Positions 32,891-40,509 of a stretch of DNA of 54,260 nt are shown piece after piece. Position 1 is the stretch's first letter. Every line of letters begins with the position of its first letter. Both the position numbers and the translations under genes were made by a program. The stretch covers positions 1 to 54,260 of the forward strand of contig JAJZAN010000011.1 of the NCBI GenBank assembly GCA_021799435.1. Direction: 5' to 3'. The notes beneath the pieces are model-generated. The model ran no database searches, was not told the origin of the DNA, and was given only the letters and a program-made list of their open reading frames with translations. This stretch comes from Bacillota bacterium. GTDB lineage: Bacteria > Bacillota > Sulfobacillia > Sulfobacillales > Sulfobacillaceae.

Positions 32891-33624
32891 GAACGTACGG
32901 GCGGAGTCATCGCGGACTGAAGCGGCCCAATAACGAGGACGCCTTGTTGATGCGTCCGGTATCCGGCGACGGCTTTCTTGTGGCGGTGGCCGACGGTGTG
33001 GGCGGCGGCCCGGCAGGACAGGAAGCCAGCCGCTTGGCGCTGGAGACGCTGGATGATGCGGTGGGACTGGACGTGACCGAAATCCGCAGGCTGGCCTCAG
33101 CGGTGTCCTTGGCGAATCGGCGAATTTTCGAATCGGGCCAACGGGATGACGCCCTCACAGGGATGGGGACCACTCTCACGTCAGCCGTGGTGTTCCCCGA
33201 TCGCGTGTTCCTGGCCCATGTCGGAGATTCCCGAGCTTACAAACTCTTGGATGACCATTTAGTCCGGCTGACCATCGACCACTCTTTGGCGGGGGAGATG
33301 GAGGCCGCAGGCGGCCTGACGGCCGAGGAGGCGCAGCAGCATCCGAACCGGCATGTCCTGACGCGCGTGGTGGGACCCTTTGATCGGGTGCGGATTGACG
33401 TCATGGAGATGCCGTGGCACGACGCGGATCGTCTCTTGTTGTGCACCGATGGACTTACCGCGGTGCTCAGCGACGATGACATCATGGAATTGAGCCGCCA
33501 ACACATGGGACAGCAGCTGATTGACGCGTTGCTTGACCTAGCGTTGGCCCGTGGGGGGCCCGATAATATTACGGTGGTGTTGACCGAAGGCGTGCAGGAA
33601 CAAGGTGAGCAACATGGTAGGTAA
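32881..33624 (+). CDS. prpC: PP2C-type serine/threonine phosphatase, partner of PrkC
   Basis: A 247-residue Mn2+/Mg2+-dependent phosphatase that reverses phosphorylation by PrkC. Motifs: RGLKRPNNEDALL, VADGVGGGPAG, THVGDSRAYKL-like AHVGDSRAYKLL, and RGGPDNITVV. The start is uncertain. The strong SD AGGAGG (32868-32873) is seven bases before an ATC at 32881, which would give MTLRTYGRSHRG, the length expected from Bacillus PrpC. Canonical in-frame alternatives are GTG 32845 and TTG 32803 inside rlmN, both with poorer or no SD. It overlaps the prkC start. Confidence 0.93.
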   Translation: MTLRTYGRSHRGLKRPNNEDALLMRPVSGDGFLVAVADGVGGGPAGQEASRLALETLDDAVGLDVTEIRRLASAVSLANRRIFESGQRDDALTGMGTTLTSAVVFPDRVFLAHVGDSRAYKLLDDHLVRLTIDHSLAGEMEAAGGLTAEEAQQHPNRHVLTRVVGPFDRVRIDVMEMPWHDADRLLLCTDGLTAVLSDDDIMELSRQHMGQQLIDALLDLALARGGPDNITVVLTEGVQEQGEQHGR

Positions 33625-35632
33625 CATCCTGGGCAATCGTTATGAAGTTTTGGAACGCATCGGCACGGGCGGCATGTCCTTGGTCTATCGAGCCCGTGAC
33701 ATTACCCTAAACCGGCTCGTGGCGGTCAAGATATTAAAGCACCAGTGGGCTGAGGACGACGAAGTGGTCCGGCGGTTTGACCAAGAGGCACGGGCTGCGG
33801 CGTCTTTGGTGGATCGCCACATTGTGCAAGTTTACGATGTGGGCCGCGAAGAGCCGGACATTCACTACATGGTAATGGAACTGGTTGCGGGAGAAACGCT
33901 GAGGGCGAAAATCGACCGTGAGGCACCGCTTCCGGTTGAGACCGCTCTAGATATTGCTGACCAGGTGGCCCATGGCCTGGAGGTCGCCCATGCCAAGAAG
34001 TTGGTGCATCGTGACATCAAGCCTCAAAATGTGCTGGTTGGACCTGATGGCGAGGTCAAAGTCACAGATTTCGGCATCGCTTATGCGGCCACAACGGGAA
34101 CTTTGGTCAATACTGGCTCGATGCTGGGCACCGTGCAGTACCTGAGCCCCGAACAGGCGCGCGGCAAATTGATTGGACCTCATTCAGACCTGTATTCGCT
34201 GGGGGTGGTGCTGTTCGAAATGCTGACCGGCAAACTCCCGTTTGAGAGTGACAGCGCTATTGGCGTGGCCATCAAACACTTGCAGGACGAGCCGCCTCGC
34301 ATCGACACCATCCGCAACGATGTTTCGCCTCAGGTAGCCAATGTCGTCGAACGGGCCCTCAGCAAGGATCCAGCTGAGCGCTACCAATCGGCCCATGCGA
34401 TGCGCCAAGATATTGCCCGCATCCTGCATCCGGAAGACACCGCTCCAGAGGGTCCCCCAGCGCCGGCGGCGGCGCCCGAAGCCGCGGCGAACCGCCGCAA
34501 GGAGAAGGGCGCGGAGGGCAGCGCCAAGTCTGGTAAGGGCAAGCGGAGGAAATGGCTGCCCTATGTTATCGTACTGGTCGTGTTGGCTCTCCTGGTGGGA
34601 GGCGGTGTCTATGCGTTCCACCGCTGGCTTAATCCCAATGTCGAGACGGTACCCAATTTGCAGGGCGACTCGGTCAGTCACGCGCGTACCGTATTGAAAG
34701 CTCGCGGTCTGTCTGTGGCCGTGGCCGGCCATGCGCCGTCCAATACCGTGAAAAAAGGACTTATCTTGCAGGAAAATCCATCCGCTGGCACGGACGTGAA
34801 GGCTGGACAGGTAGTGAACCTGCTTTTGTCGTCTGGACCGTCAACGGAGCCCATGCCGAGTCTTACCAACGAAGACGTCTATTTGGCCCGGCAATCCTTG
34901 CATGTGCTGGGCATTACCCATATCCAGGTGCATCATATCGCGTCCAGCCTTTTAGGCGGAGAAGTGGTGCGCCAGAGCCCTGGTCGGGGACAGCCGGTGT
35001 CGCAGAACACCCGCGTGACGTTGTGGGTGTCAAACGGCGTGAACACGTCCACGGCGGTCATGCCGAACCTCGTGGGACTGACCTTGTCGTCGGCTGCCGG
35101 CAAGCTGGCGCAGATGAGCATCGCCGTGGGGTCGCCTAGTCAAATGTGGTCCACGGAGCCAGCCAACACCATCATTGACCAGAGCCCAGCCCCCTATTCC
35201 AGTGTGCAGGGTGTCACGAGTGTGAGTGTCACGGAGTCGAGCGGCGCGAGCCCGGTGAGTGCGTCGCTGCCGAGAAACAAGACTACCGTCCGGATCACGA
35301 TCCCGTCCAGTGCCAGTCCCAAGTCGCTGTTGAAGCTGGTCGTGACCGACCAGGCTGACAACGAGGAAGTCTTCTATGAACAAGTCAATCCGGGGCAGAA
35401 TGTGGAATATCCGGTGATATGGTATGGGAGCAGCGGGCAGTTGCTGGTGTCGCTTAACGGCCAGGCCGAACCGCCCCAGGCGTTGACGCCCAACGCCAGC
35501 TCGTCAAGCCCTTCCCAGTCCGGGCCGGGCAACTCGCCGTCCCCTGGAAATTCTCCCTCGCCGGGAGTTTCCCCTTCGCCCGGGAACTCGCCCTCGCCCG
35601 GGAGTTCTCCCTCGCCGAATGCCGGAGGTTAG
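33605..35632 (+). CDS. prkC: PASTA-domain Ser/Thr protein kinase PrkC
   Basis: A 675-residue membrane kinase that senses peptidoglycan fragments and, in Bacillus, triggers spore germination. The kinase domain has the P-loop IGTGGMSLVYRA, Lys in VAVKILK, the HRDIKPQN catalytic loop (RD type) and DFGIA. A Pro/Ala-rich basic juxtamembrane stretch leads to one TM helix (about 320-342). Three PASTA domains follow, opening with VPNLQGDSV, MPSLTNEDV and MPNLVGLTL, then a beta-sandwich domain and an SPSPG repeat tail. GTG 33605 (AGGA five bases up) and ATG 33614 are both possible starts. It overlaps rsgA. Confidence 0.95.
   Translation: MSNMVGNILGNRYEVLERIGTGGMSLVYRARDITLNRLVAVKILKHQWAEDDEVVRRFDQEARAAASLVDRHIVQVYDVGREEPDIHYMVMELVAGETLRAKIDREAPLPVETALDIADQVAHGLEVAHAKKLVHRDIKPQNVLVGPDGEVKVTDFGIAYAATTGTLVNTGSMLGTVQYLSPEQARGKLIGPHSDLYSLGVVLFEMLTGKLPFESDSAIGVAIKHLQDEPPRIDTIRNDVSPQVANVVERALSKDPAERYQSAHAMRQDIARILHPEDTAPEGPPAPAAAPEAAANRRKEKGAEGSAKSGKGKRRKWLPYVIVLVVLALLVGGGVYAFHRWLNPNVETVPNLQGDSVSHARTVLKARGLSVAVAGHAPSNTVKKGLILQENPSAGTDVKAGQVVNLLLSSGPSTEPMPSLTNEDVYLARQSLHVLGITHIQVHHIASSLLGGEVVRQSPGRGQPVSQNTRVTLWVSNGVNTSTAVMPNLVGLTLSSAAGKLAQMSIAVGSPSQMWSTEPANTIIDQSPAPYSSVQGVTSVSVTESSGASPVSASLPRNKTTVRITIPSSASPKSLLKLVVTDQADNEEVFYEQVNPGQNVEYPVIWYGSSGQLLVSLNGQAEPPQALTPNASSSSPSQSGPGNSPSPGNSPSPGVSPSPGNSPSPGSSPSPNAGG
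35531..35618 (+). repeat. Low-complexity SPSPG-type coding repeat in PrkC tail
   Basis: Five near-copies of an 18-base unit encode N/V/S-SPSPG at the C-terminus of PrkC, outside the cell. The units have diverged at third codon positions. Such Pro/Ser stretches often span or bind the wall. Not a CRISPR array or a mobile element. Confidence 0.85.
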
Positions 35633-36497
35633 ATTGGAAGGTCTCGTGACGCTGTTGGAAGCCAATCGCCCCACCGTGCAGTTGGCTGACGGAACCACGT
35701 ATCTGTGCTATCTCAAAGGTCGCATCAAGCGTGACATTGGCCGGATTATGGTCGGGGACCGGGTGCAATTTGAGCCGACTGACGAGGGGGAGGCCCGCAT
35801 TGACGCGGTTCTTCCGCGGGTTAATCTGCTGCTCCGGCCTCCTGTCGCCAATGTGTCCGGCTTATTGGTGGTGTACAGTTTAGCTGAGCCGGAAGGCAGT
35901 CTGGAACTGTTGGACAAGCGGTTGGTCATGGCGCACTTGACAGGCCTCGAGGCGGAAATCGTGATTTCCAAAACGGACGTCGCCCAGGAATACGCGACGA
36001 TTCGGGACTTGGCGGCGCGCTACCGAGAGATTGGCTACCCCGTGTGGCTCGTGTCGACTCCCCGGGAAGAGGGCGTTCGCGAATTATTGGACCACCAGCG
36101 TGCGGGTCTCTGGGTCCTCACGGGAGAGAGCGGCGTGGGGAAATCCACACTCCTAAAAGCGCTGCTCCCGGACGCGGAGGCGGCCACGCAGGAGTTGAGC
36201 CGCATAGGACGGGGACAGCAGACCACCCGTTGGGTGCGGCTCTACCGGATGCCGGCGGGCTATTGGCTGGCTGACAGCCCTGGCTATACGGCTCTGGAGA
36301 CAGCGGTGACTGATCCCTGGGCAATTCTCGAAGCGTTTGCCGAGCTTCAGGGATGGAACTGCCGATTCAATGATTGTCTGCATGGTCAGGAACCGGGTTG
36401 CGGCGTGGTGGAAGCGGTACAGCGGGGCGAGGTCGCGGAGTGGCGGTGGCGACATTATCGTAAGCTGATTTCCGAGTGGGTTAAGAAAAGTTACTAG
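35619..36497 (+). CDS. rsgA: Small-subunit ribosome-biogenesis GTPase RsgA
   Basis: A 292-residue circularly permuted GTPase that checks 30S maturation. An OB domain is followed by G4 VISKTDV, G1 TGESGVGKSTLL and G3 DSPGYTAL, in the permuted order that defines the family. The zinc-binding C-terminus reads CRFNDCLHGQEPGCGV. ATG 35619 lies inside prkC and has no close SD. TTG 35634, just after the prkC stop with GGAGG five bases upstream, is an equally plausible start and would shorten the product by five residues. Confidence 0.95.
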   Translation: MPEVRLEGLVTLLEANRPTVQLADGTTYLCYLKGRIKRDIGRIMVGDRVQFEPTDEGEARIDAVLPRVNLLLRPPVANVSGLLVVYSLAEPEGSLELLDKRLVMAHLTGLEAEIVISKTDVAQEYATIRDLAARYREIGYPVWLVSTPREEGVRELLDHQRAGLWVLTGESGVGKSTLLKALLPDAEAATQELSRIGRGQQTTRWVRLYRMPAGYWLADSPGYTALETAVTDPWAILEAFAELQGWNCRFNDCLHGQEPGCGVVEAVQRGEVAEWRWRHYRKLISEWVKKSY

Positions 36498-36512
36498 GGA
36501 AGGAGCGATGGA

Positions 36513-37154
36513 ATGCTGCAAGTAGCTCCATCTATCTTATCGGCGGATTTCGGGAGATTGGCGGATGACATCAAACAAGTGGAGGCAGCGGCTGATTTGT
36601 TGCATCTCGATGTCATGGATGGGCGATTTGTCCCAAATATTACCATCGGCCCGATGGTTGTCGAAGCTGTCCGAAAGGCGACTGATTTGCCCCTCGACGT
36701 GCATATGATGATTGTGGAACCCGATCGATACTTGTCCGATTTTCGCAGTGCCGGGGCCGACATGATTTGCGTGCACTGGGAAGTTTGTTCCCATGTGGAA
36801 CGGACGGTGGATCAAATCCACCGCTTGGGGGCACTGGCCGGTGTGGCCATCAATCCCGGCACGCCGGTGGAAGTTCTCACGGATATTCTGCCGGAACTGG
36901 ATTACGTGCTGGTGATGAGTGTCAATCCGGGTTTCGGCGGCCAGCAGTTCTGGCCGCGGGCACTCGACAAGCTGACCCGTCTTCGGGCACTGAGAGGCGA
37001 CCGCGATCGGCCGCTGATTGAGGTGGACGGAGGAATTAACCGCGACACGGCGCCGCTCGTACGAAAGGCGGGCGCGGAAATTTTGGTGGCTGGCTCGTTT
37101 GTGTTCGGCGCTGACGACCCGGTTCAGCAAATCGAAATTCTCAAGGCGGAGTGA
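36513..37154 (+). CDS. rpe: Ribulose-phosphate 3-epimerase
   Basis: A 213-residue TIM-barrel enzyme of the pentose phosphate pathway. APSILSADFGRLADDI, HLDVMDGRFVPNITIGP, DVHMMIVEPDRY, VMSVNPGFGGQQF and EVDGGINRDTA contain the metal-binding His and Asp residues and the catalytic pair. ATG 36513 lies behind GGAAGGAGCG. The usual thiN of Bacillus does not follow; a small membrane protein gene and spoVM do. Confidence 0.96.
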   Translation: MLQVAPSILSADFGRLADDIKQVEAAADLLHLDVMDGRFVPNITIGPMVVEAVRKATDLPLDVHMMIVEPDRYLSDFRSAGADMICVHWEVCSHVERTVDQIHRLGALAGVAINPGTPVEVLTDILPELDYVLVMSVNPGFGGQQFWPRALDKLTRLRALRGDRDRPLIEVDGGINRDTAPLVRKAGAEILVAGSFVFGADDPVQQIEILKAE

Positions 37155-37224
37155 CACCTTTCTCCCCCCGGCTTCGTAGCATGATGATTGCCAAGATCAT
37201 CAAATGGGCGAAGGGGGTGGGGAG

Positions 37225-37443
37225 ATGAGGTCGTTCCGCTACGGATTGCGGTTTCGCACGAATGGTCCCAAAAAAATTTGGGGAGTGGCGGCCGGTGTGG
37301 CTGGAGCTCTGCTCATCCTAAAAGTGTTGCCGCTGTGGATCTGGCCGTTTGGTATCGGACTGTGGCTGCTCTGGGCCGGTCTGGGACCTTTGGTTGTGGG
37401 AGGCGCGTTAATCTGGGTCGGCTGGCGAATGTTGTCAGCATGA
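37225..37443 (+). CDS. Small membrane protein of unknown function, 72 residues
   Basis: After a basic head (MRSFRYGLRFRTNGPKK) the rest is almost wholly hydrophobic with two helices (about residues 19-38 and 43-67), rich in Trp, Gly and Leu. ATG 37225 is directly behind GGGGGTGGGGAG; an earlier in-frame ATG at 37204 has no SD. It sits between rpe and spoVM, where Bacillus has thiN. I do not recognise the family. The neighbourhood hints at, but does not show, a sporulation or envelope role. Confidence 0.6.
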   Translation: MRSFRYGLRFRTNGPKKIWGVAAGVAGALLILKVLPLWIWPFGIGLWLLWAGLGPLVVGGALIWVGWRMLSA

Positions 37444-37482
37444 GGGGTTCTCCGATGGACACACCAGAAAGGATGAGTGAGA

Positions 37483-37563
37483 ATGCAGGTCCAAGTTGTT
37501 AAAGTGCCGCGGGTGGTCGGAAAAATCTTGCAAGTGGTTCTGAGTATTTGGCGAACGAAGTAG
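37483..37563 (+). CDS. spoVM: Sporulation coat-assembly peptide SpoVM
   Basis: A 26-codon gene, too short for routine gene callers, encoding MQVQVVKVPRVVGKIL then QVVLSIWRTK. Bacillus SpoVM has the same length (26 residues) and the same pattern around a conserved proline: KLPKFLGGIV there, KVPRVVGKIL here. It is an amphipathic helix that recognises the convex forespore membrane and recruits SpoIVA. AAAGGA lies nine bases before ATG 37483. Gene order (rpe, then spoVM, then rpmB on the other strand and yloU) is that of Bacillus. This is direct evidence for an endospore former. Confidence 0.85.
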   Translation: MQVQVVKVPRVVGKILQVVLSIWRTK

Positions 37564-37574
37564 TTGATGAGGTG

Positions 37575-38459
37575 ATGGGAACGGATTATCGGATTCGGGC
37601 GACGGCGGCGAACGGGATGCTGAGAGCAGTGGCCGTATCGACAACAGCAGCAGCCCGCGAGGCCCAATTGGCTCACCGGGCTTGGCCGGTGGCCGCCGCC
37701 GCCATGGGCCGGCTCATGAGCACCGCGGCCATTTTGGGCGCCGACATGAAAGATGACGAGGGCCGAATTACCGTTGAGGCCAACGGCGACGGTCCTTTGG
37801 GGCGAGTGGTGGCGGAGGCGCGTGCCATGGGCGAGCTGCGGGCGCGCGTGCAGCACCCGGACATCGACTTGCCCTTAAGGTCTGACGGCAAATTGGCGGT
37901 GGGACAAGCTGTGGGCGTAGAGGGTTTTTTTCGAGTGATGCGGCAAGATGCCCAGGGAGGTTGGTACCAAGGGCAAGTGGAGCTCCAGACGGGGGAAATT
38001 GGCGACGACTTTTTGCATTATCTGACGCAGTCCGAGCAGTTGCCGAGCGCCGTGTCGTTGGGCGTGCTGGTCGGTCAAGAAGGCTTGGTGATCGGATCCG
38101 GCGGTGTCATGGTGCAGGCCTTGCCGGGCTGTCCTCGCGATTTGGTGGACGGGACGGCCGCCCGTTTTGGGGAGTTGACGCAAATAAGCCGTCGGCTGGC
38201 CGACGGCGAAACGTTGGAAAATTTAATTCGCATGGTGTTGCCGGAACCTGTTCGCTGGCATCCCCAAGAATCATTGCAGTGGTCTTGCTGGTGTGACCGG
38301 GACCGGATCGCCGATATGCTTCGCACGTTGCCCGATGCCGATCTAAAAGACCTCATCAGCGATGGCGGTGCGGAAGTTACCTGCCATTTCTGCCGAACCG
38401 CGTATCAATTCAGCGTGTCTGACATCGAATCATTCCGCGAGAGTCGCGCCGATCTTTAG
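37575..38459 (+). CDS. hslO: Redox-regulated chaperone Hsp33
   Basis: A 294-residue holdase activated by oxidation. The N-terminal domain matches the family (RIRATAANGMLRAVAV, WPVAAAAMGRLM, GGPLG-like GDGPLGRVVAEA, SEQLPSAVSLGVLV). The zinc-binding redox switch has all four cysteines: CWC and CHFC. I chose ATG 37575, where the alignment with Bacillus Hsp33 begins, although GAGGTG directly abuts it; the frame is open upstream to TTG 37548, overlapping spoVM. The stop overlaps the end of rpmB on the other strand. Confidence 0.93.
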   Translation: MGTDYRIRATAANGMLRAVAVSTTAAAREAQLAHRAWPVAAAAMGRLMSTAAILGADMKDDEGRITVEANGDGPLGRVVAEARAMGELRARVQHPDIDLPLRSDGKLAVGQAVGVEGFFRVMRQDAQGGWYQGQVELQTGEIGDDFLHYLTQSEQLPSAVSLGVLVGQEGLVIGSGGVMVQALPGCPRDLVDGTAARFGELTQISRRLADGETLENLIRMVLPEPVRWHPQESLQWSCWCDRDRIADMLRTLPDADLKDLISDGGAEVTCHFCRTAYQFSVSDIESFRESRADL

Positions 38460-38647
38460 ATGGCGCGCTCTACGCGTCCTGACCGAAGACACCGGGTGCA
38501 GACGTAAATCCGCTTGGTGCGTCCGTCAATGCGAGCCCGCACACGCTGGATGTTGGGCTTCCACACGCGCTTGGTCTTCTTGTGCGAGTGACTGACGTTG
38601 TTGCCGTGCACGGTGTGCTTGTCACAAATTTCGCAACGGTATGCCAT
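38456..38647 (-). CDS. rpmB: 50S ribosomal protein L28, zinc-ribbon form
   Basis: A 63-residue ribosomal protein with two CXXC pairs (CEIC and CTRC), the zinc-binding C+ type. GNNVSHSHKKTKRVWKPNIQ is the L28 signature. It is on the strand opposite to its neighbours, as in Bacillus. ATG 38647 has AAGGAGG eight bases upstream; an upstream in-frame ATG at 38713 gives an unrelated extension. Confidence 0.95.
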   Translation of the reverse strand: MAYRCEICDKHTVHGNNVSHSHKKTKRVWKPNIQRVRARIDGRTKRIYVCTRCLRSGRVERAI

Positions 38648-38660
38648 GTTCGGAACCTCC

Positions 38661-38689
38661 TTCGACGCCGTGACATTCCCACCTATGGT
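38661..38689 (+). promoter_or_regulatory. Possible promoter of yloU-fakA-recG
   Basis: TTCGAC (38661-38666), a 17-base spacer and TATGGT (38684-38689) read in the direction of yloU. It lies in the divergent gap with rpmB, overlapping the rpmB SD region. Four or five of twelve positions deviate from consensus. Confidence 0.4.
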
Positions 38690-38733
38690 AACATAGTGGT
38701 CAAGCAGATGCAAGCCGGAAAGGGTTGTGGAAC

Positions 38734-39093
38734 GTGGAGGAGCGGACTGAATGGGGGAAAACCGTGGTGCACGATGACGTGCTCCAGGCCATCGCAGCGC
38801 GCGCCGTCTTGGCGGTTCCTGGGGTGGTGCAAATGAGCCAGCATGGCATTGGGGATAATCTCAACTCGCTGGTTCGACACGAGCTGTTGAACCGGGGCGT
38901 GCGGGTGTCGGAAACGGGCGACGGACACTACGCCATCGATTTATACATCGTCGTGCAATACGGCATGCGCATGGCACAGGTCGGACGGCAAATCGGCCAT
39001 GAGGTTAACGCCGCCCTGCATGAGGCGGTTGGCGCGTTTCCTGACCAGATTACCATTCACGTTGAGGGAGTCCGAGTTGTTGGCGAAAAATAA
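38734..39093 (+). CDS. Asp23/Gls24-family envelope protein (YloU)
   Basis: A 119-residue protein of the Asp23/Gls24 (DUF322) family, alkaline-shock and envelope-associated proteins. The core DDVLQAIAARAVLAVPGVVQM is the typical opening, and VQYGMRMAQVGRQIGHEVNAAL and IHVEGVRV close the domain. I chose GTG 38734, nine bases after GGAAAGGG; TTG 38725 is an alternative. It precedes and overlaps fakA by 17 bases, the conserved yloU-yloV pair. Confidence 0.85.
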   Translation: MEERTEWGKTVVHDDVLQAIAARAVLAVPGVVQMSQHGIGDNLNSLVRHELLNRGVRVSETGDGHYAIDLYIVVQYGMRMAQVGRQIGHEVNAALHEAVGAFPDQITIHVEGVRVVGEK

Positions 39094-40507
39094 CTCCACT
39101 CATGACCTGTGGCGGATGGTGGGCGCTACTTTGCGCGATTGGATGGAGGCCGCTCTGGACGAGATGCATCGCCACGAGCACACGATCAATCAATTAAACG
39201 TGTTTCCCGTTCCCGACGGGGACACGGGCCGGAACATGGCGGCCACTCTTAAATCGGCAGTCGACGCGCTCCACCGTGCAGGGTCGCTGCCCCTGGATGA
39301 GGCTTGGGCACAGGTGGCGGAGGGCGCGTTGATGGGGGCTCGCGGCAATTCCGGTGTGATTCTGTCGCAGTTGTTGGCGGGATTTGCCGAGGAAGCCCAG
39401 GGGCAAGTATATTGGGAGGCTCGCGACTTCCAACGGGCTTTGAGACGGGCCGCCCAACGCGCGCGGCAGCAGGTGACCCAACCGGTGGAAGGCACCATCT
39501 TGACGGTGGCGGACCAGGCTCATGAAGGTTGCCGAATCGACGGCAGCCTGCTGGACGCGTTAGAGAGCGCGGTACGGGCTGCTGAGGCAGCATTGGCGCG
39601 GACACCTGAGCAGCTTCCCCAGCTGCGGGCGCATGCGGTTGTGGATGCTGGGGCTCGAGGATATGTCGCCATCTTGACGGGCTGGTTGAAGGCGGCGTCG
39701 GGCCGGTGGTCGGCGGACACTTCCGAGCCGCAGGGAGACCTGGTGTTCATGGAACCGAAGGCCGGGTTCAGTACAGAAATTCGGTACTTTTATGACGTGG
39801 AAGCGCTCTTGCACCGGCTCAGCTCTTCGAGTCCTGAAACGGAGCTGACAGAAAGGCTGTCGCCAATCGGCGACTCTATCGTCATTGCTCCGGGGCCGGA
39901 CATGGTTAAGGTGCACGTGCATACGGACAATCCTGCGGCGCTCATGGAGGTCTTAACGGCGGTGGGGGCGATCCGGCAGATGGAGTTGTTGGATATGCGC
40001 CATCAGGTGCATGAACGCGCTGAAGAGCAGGGGCTCTTGACGGTGGTTGTCGATCCCGCATATCACCCGGTATTTGCGGACTGCCGGGCCGTCACACCCG
40101 CCGAGGGCCAAGACCGCCCTGGGGTACTGTGGATTCAGAATCCCGAAACCTTGAAAGAGGCAGTGGCCGTGCCGACCGTGGGGATGGCCGGACAAGCGGT
40201 TTTGGAGTACCTGCCCGGGGATTCCTGGCAAGACAACCGCCGCCGGCTGACCGACGTGCTGGCCGTCATGCGCCATTGGGTGGTGTCCAAAACAGGCGAG
40301 ACCTATCAATGGGACGGTCGGACCGGGTCCCGGCGGAACCTGGCCGAGGATGTTCGGCACGCCGCCGGGACGAGCGGAGTGGTTACCGTCTATCTCAGCC
40401 AGCATGCAGACAGGGAGGAGGCGATGTTTTGGCAGGAGGCACTCGACGCCGCGGTGGTTCAAGTCCCGCACGCGATGCCGTGGCTGGAGGTCGTCTGGCA
40501 GCCCTAG
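39077..40507 (+). CDS. fakA: Fatty acid kinase catalytic subunit FakA (YloV, DAK2 domain)
   Basis: A 476-residue DAK2/DegV-related kinase. The N-terminal nucleotide-binding domain has INQLNVFPVPDGDTGRNMAATL, with the Asp cluster that binds Mg2+, and GARGNSGVILSQLL. HAVVDAGARGYVAIL leads to the middle domain, and the C-terminal EDD domain follows. It phosphorylates fatty acids presented by a FakB protein, whose gene is not in the window. TTG 39077 follows GAGGGAG by six bases and overlaps yloU. Confidence 0.9.
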   Translation: MLAKNNSTHDLWRMVGATLRDWMEAALDEMHRHEHTINQLNVFPVPDGDTGRNMAATLKSAVDALHRAGSLPLDEAWAQVAEGALMGARGNSGVILSQLLAGFAEEAQGQVYWEARDFQRALRRAAQRARQQVTQPVEGTILTVADQAHEGCRIDGSLLDALESAVRAAEAALARTPEQLPQLRAHAVVDAGARGYVAILTGWLKAASGRWSADTSEPQGDLVFMEPKAGFSTEIRYFYDVEALLHRLSSSSPETELTERLSPIGDSIVIAPGPDMVKVHVHTDNPAALMEVLTAVGAIRQMELLDMRHQVHERAEEQGLLTVVVDPAYHPVFADCRAVTPAEGQDRPGVLWIQNPETLKEAVAVPTVGMAGQAVLEYLPGDSWQDNRRRLTDVLAVMRHWVVSKTGETYQWDGRTGSRRNLAEDVRHAAGTSGVVTVYLSQHADREEAMFWQEALDAAVVQVPHAMPWLEVVWQP

Positions 40508-40509
40508 GA

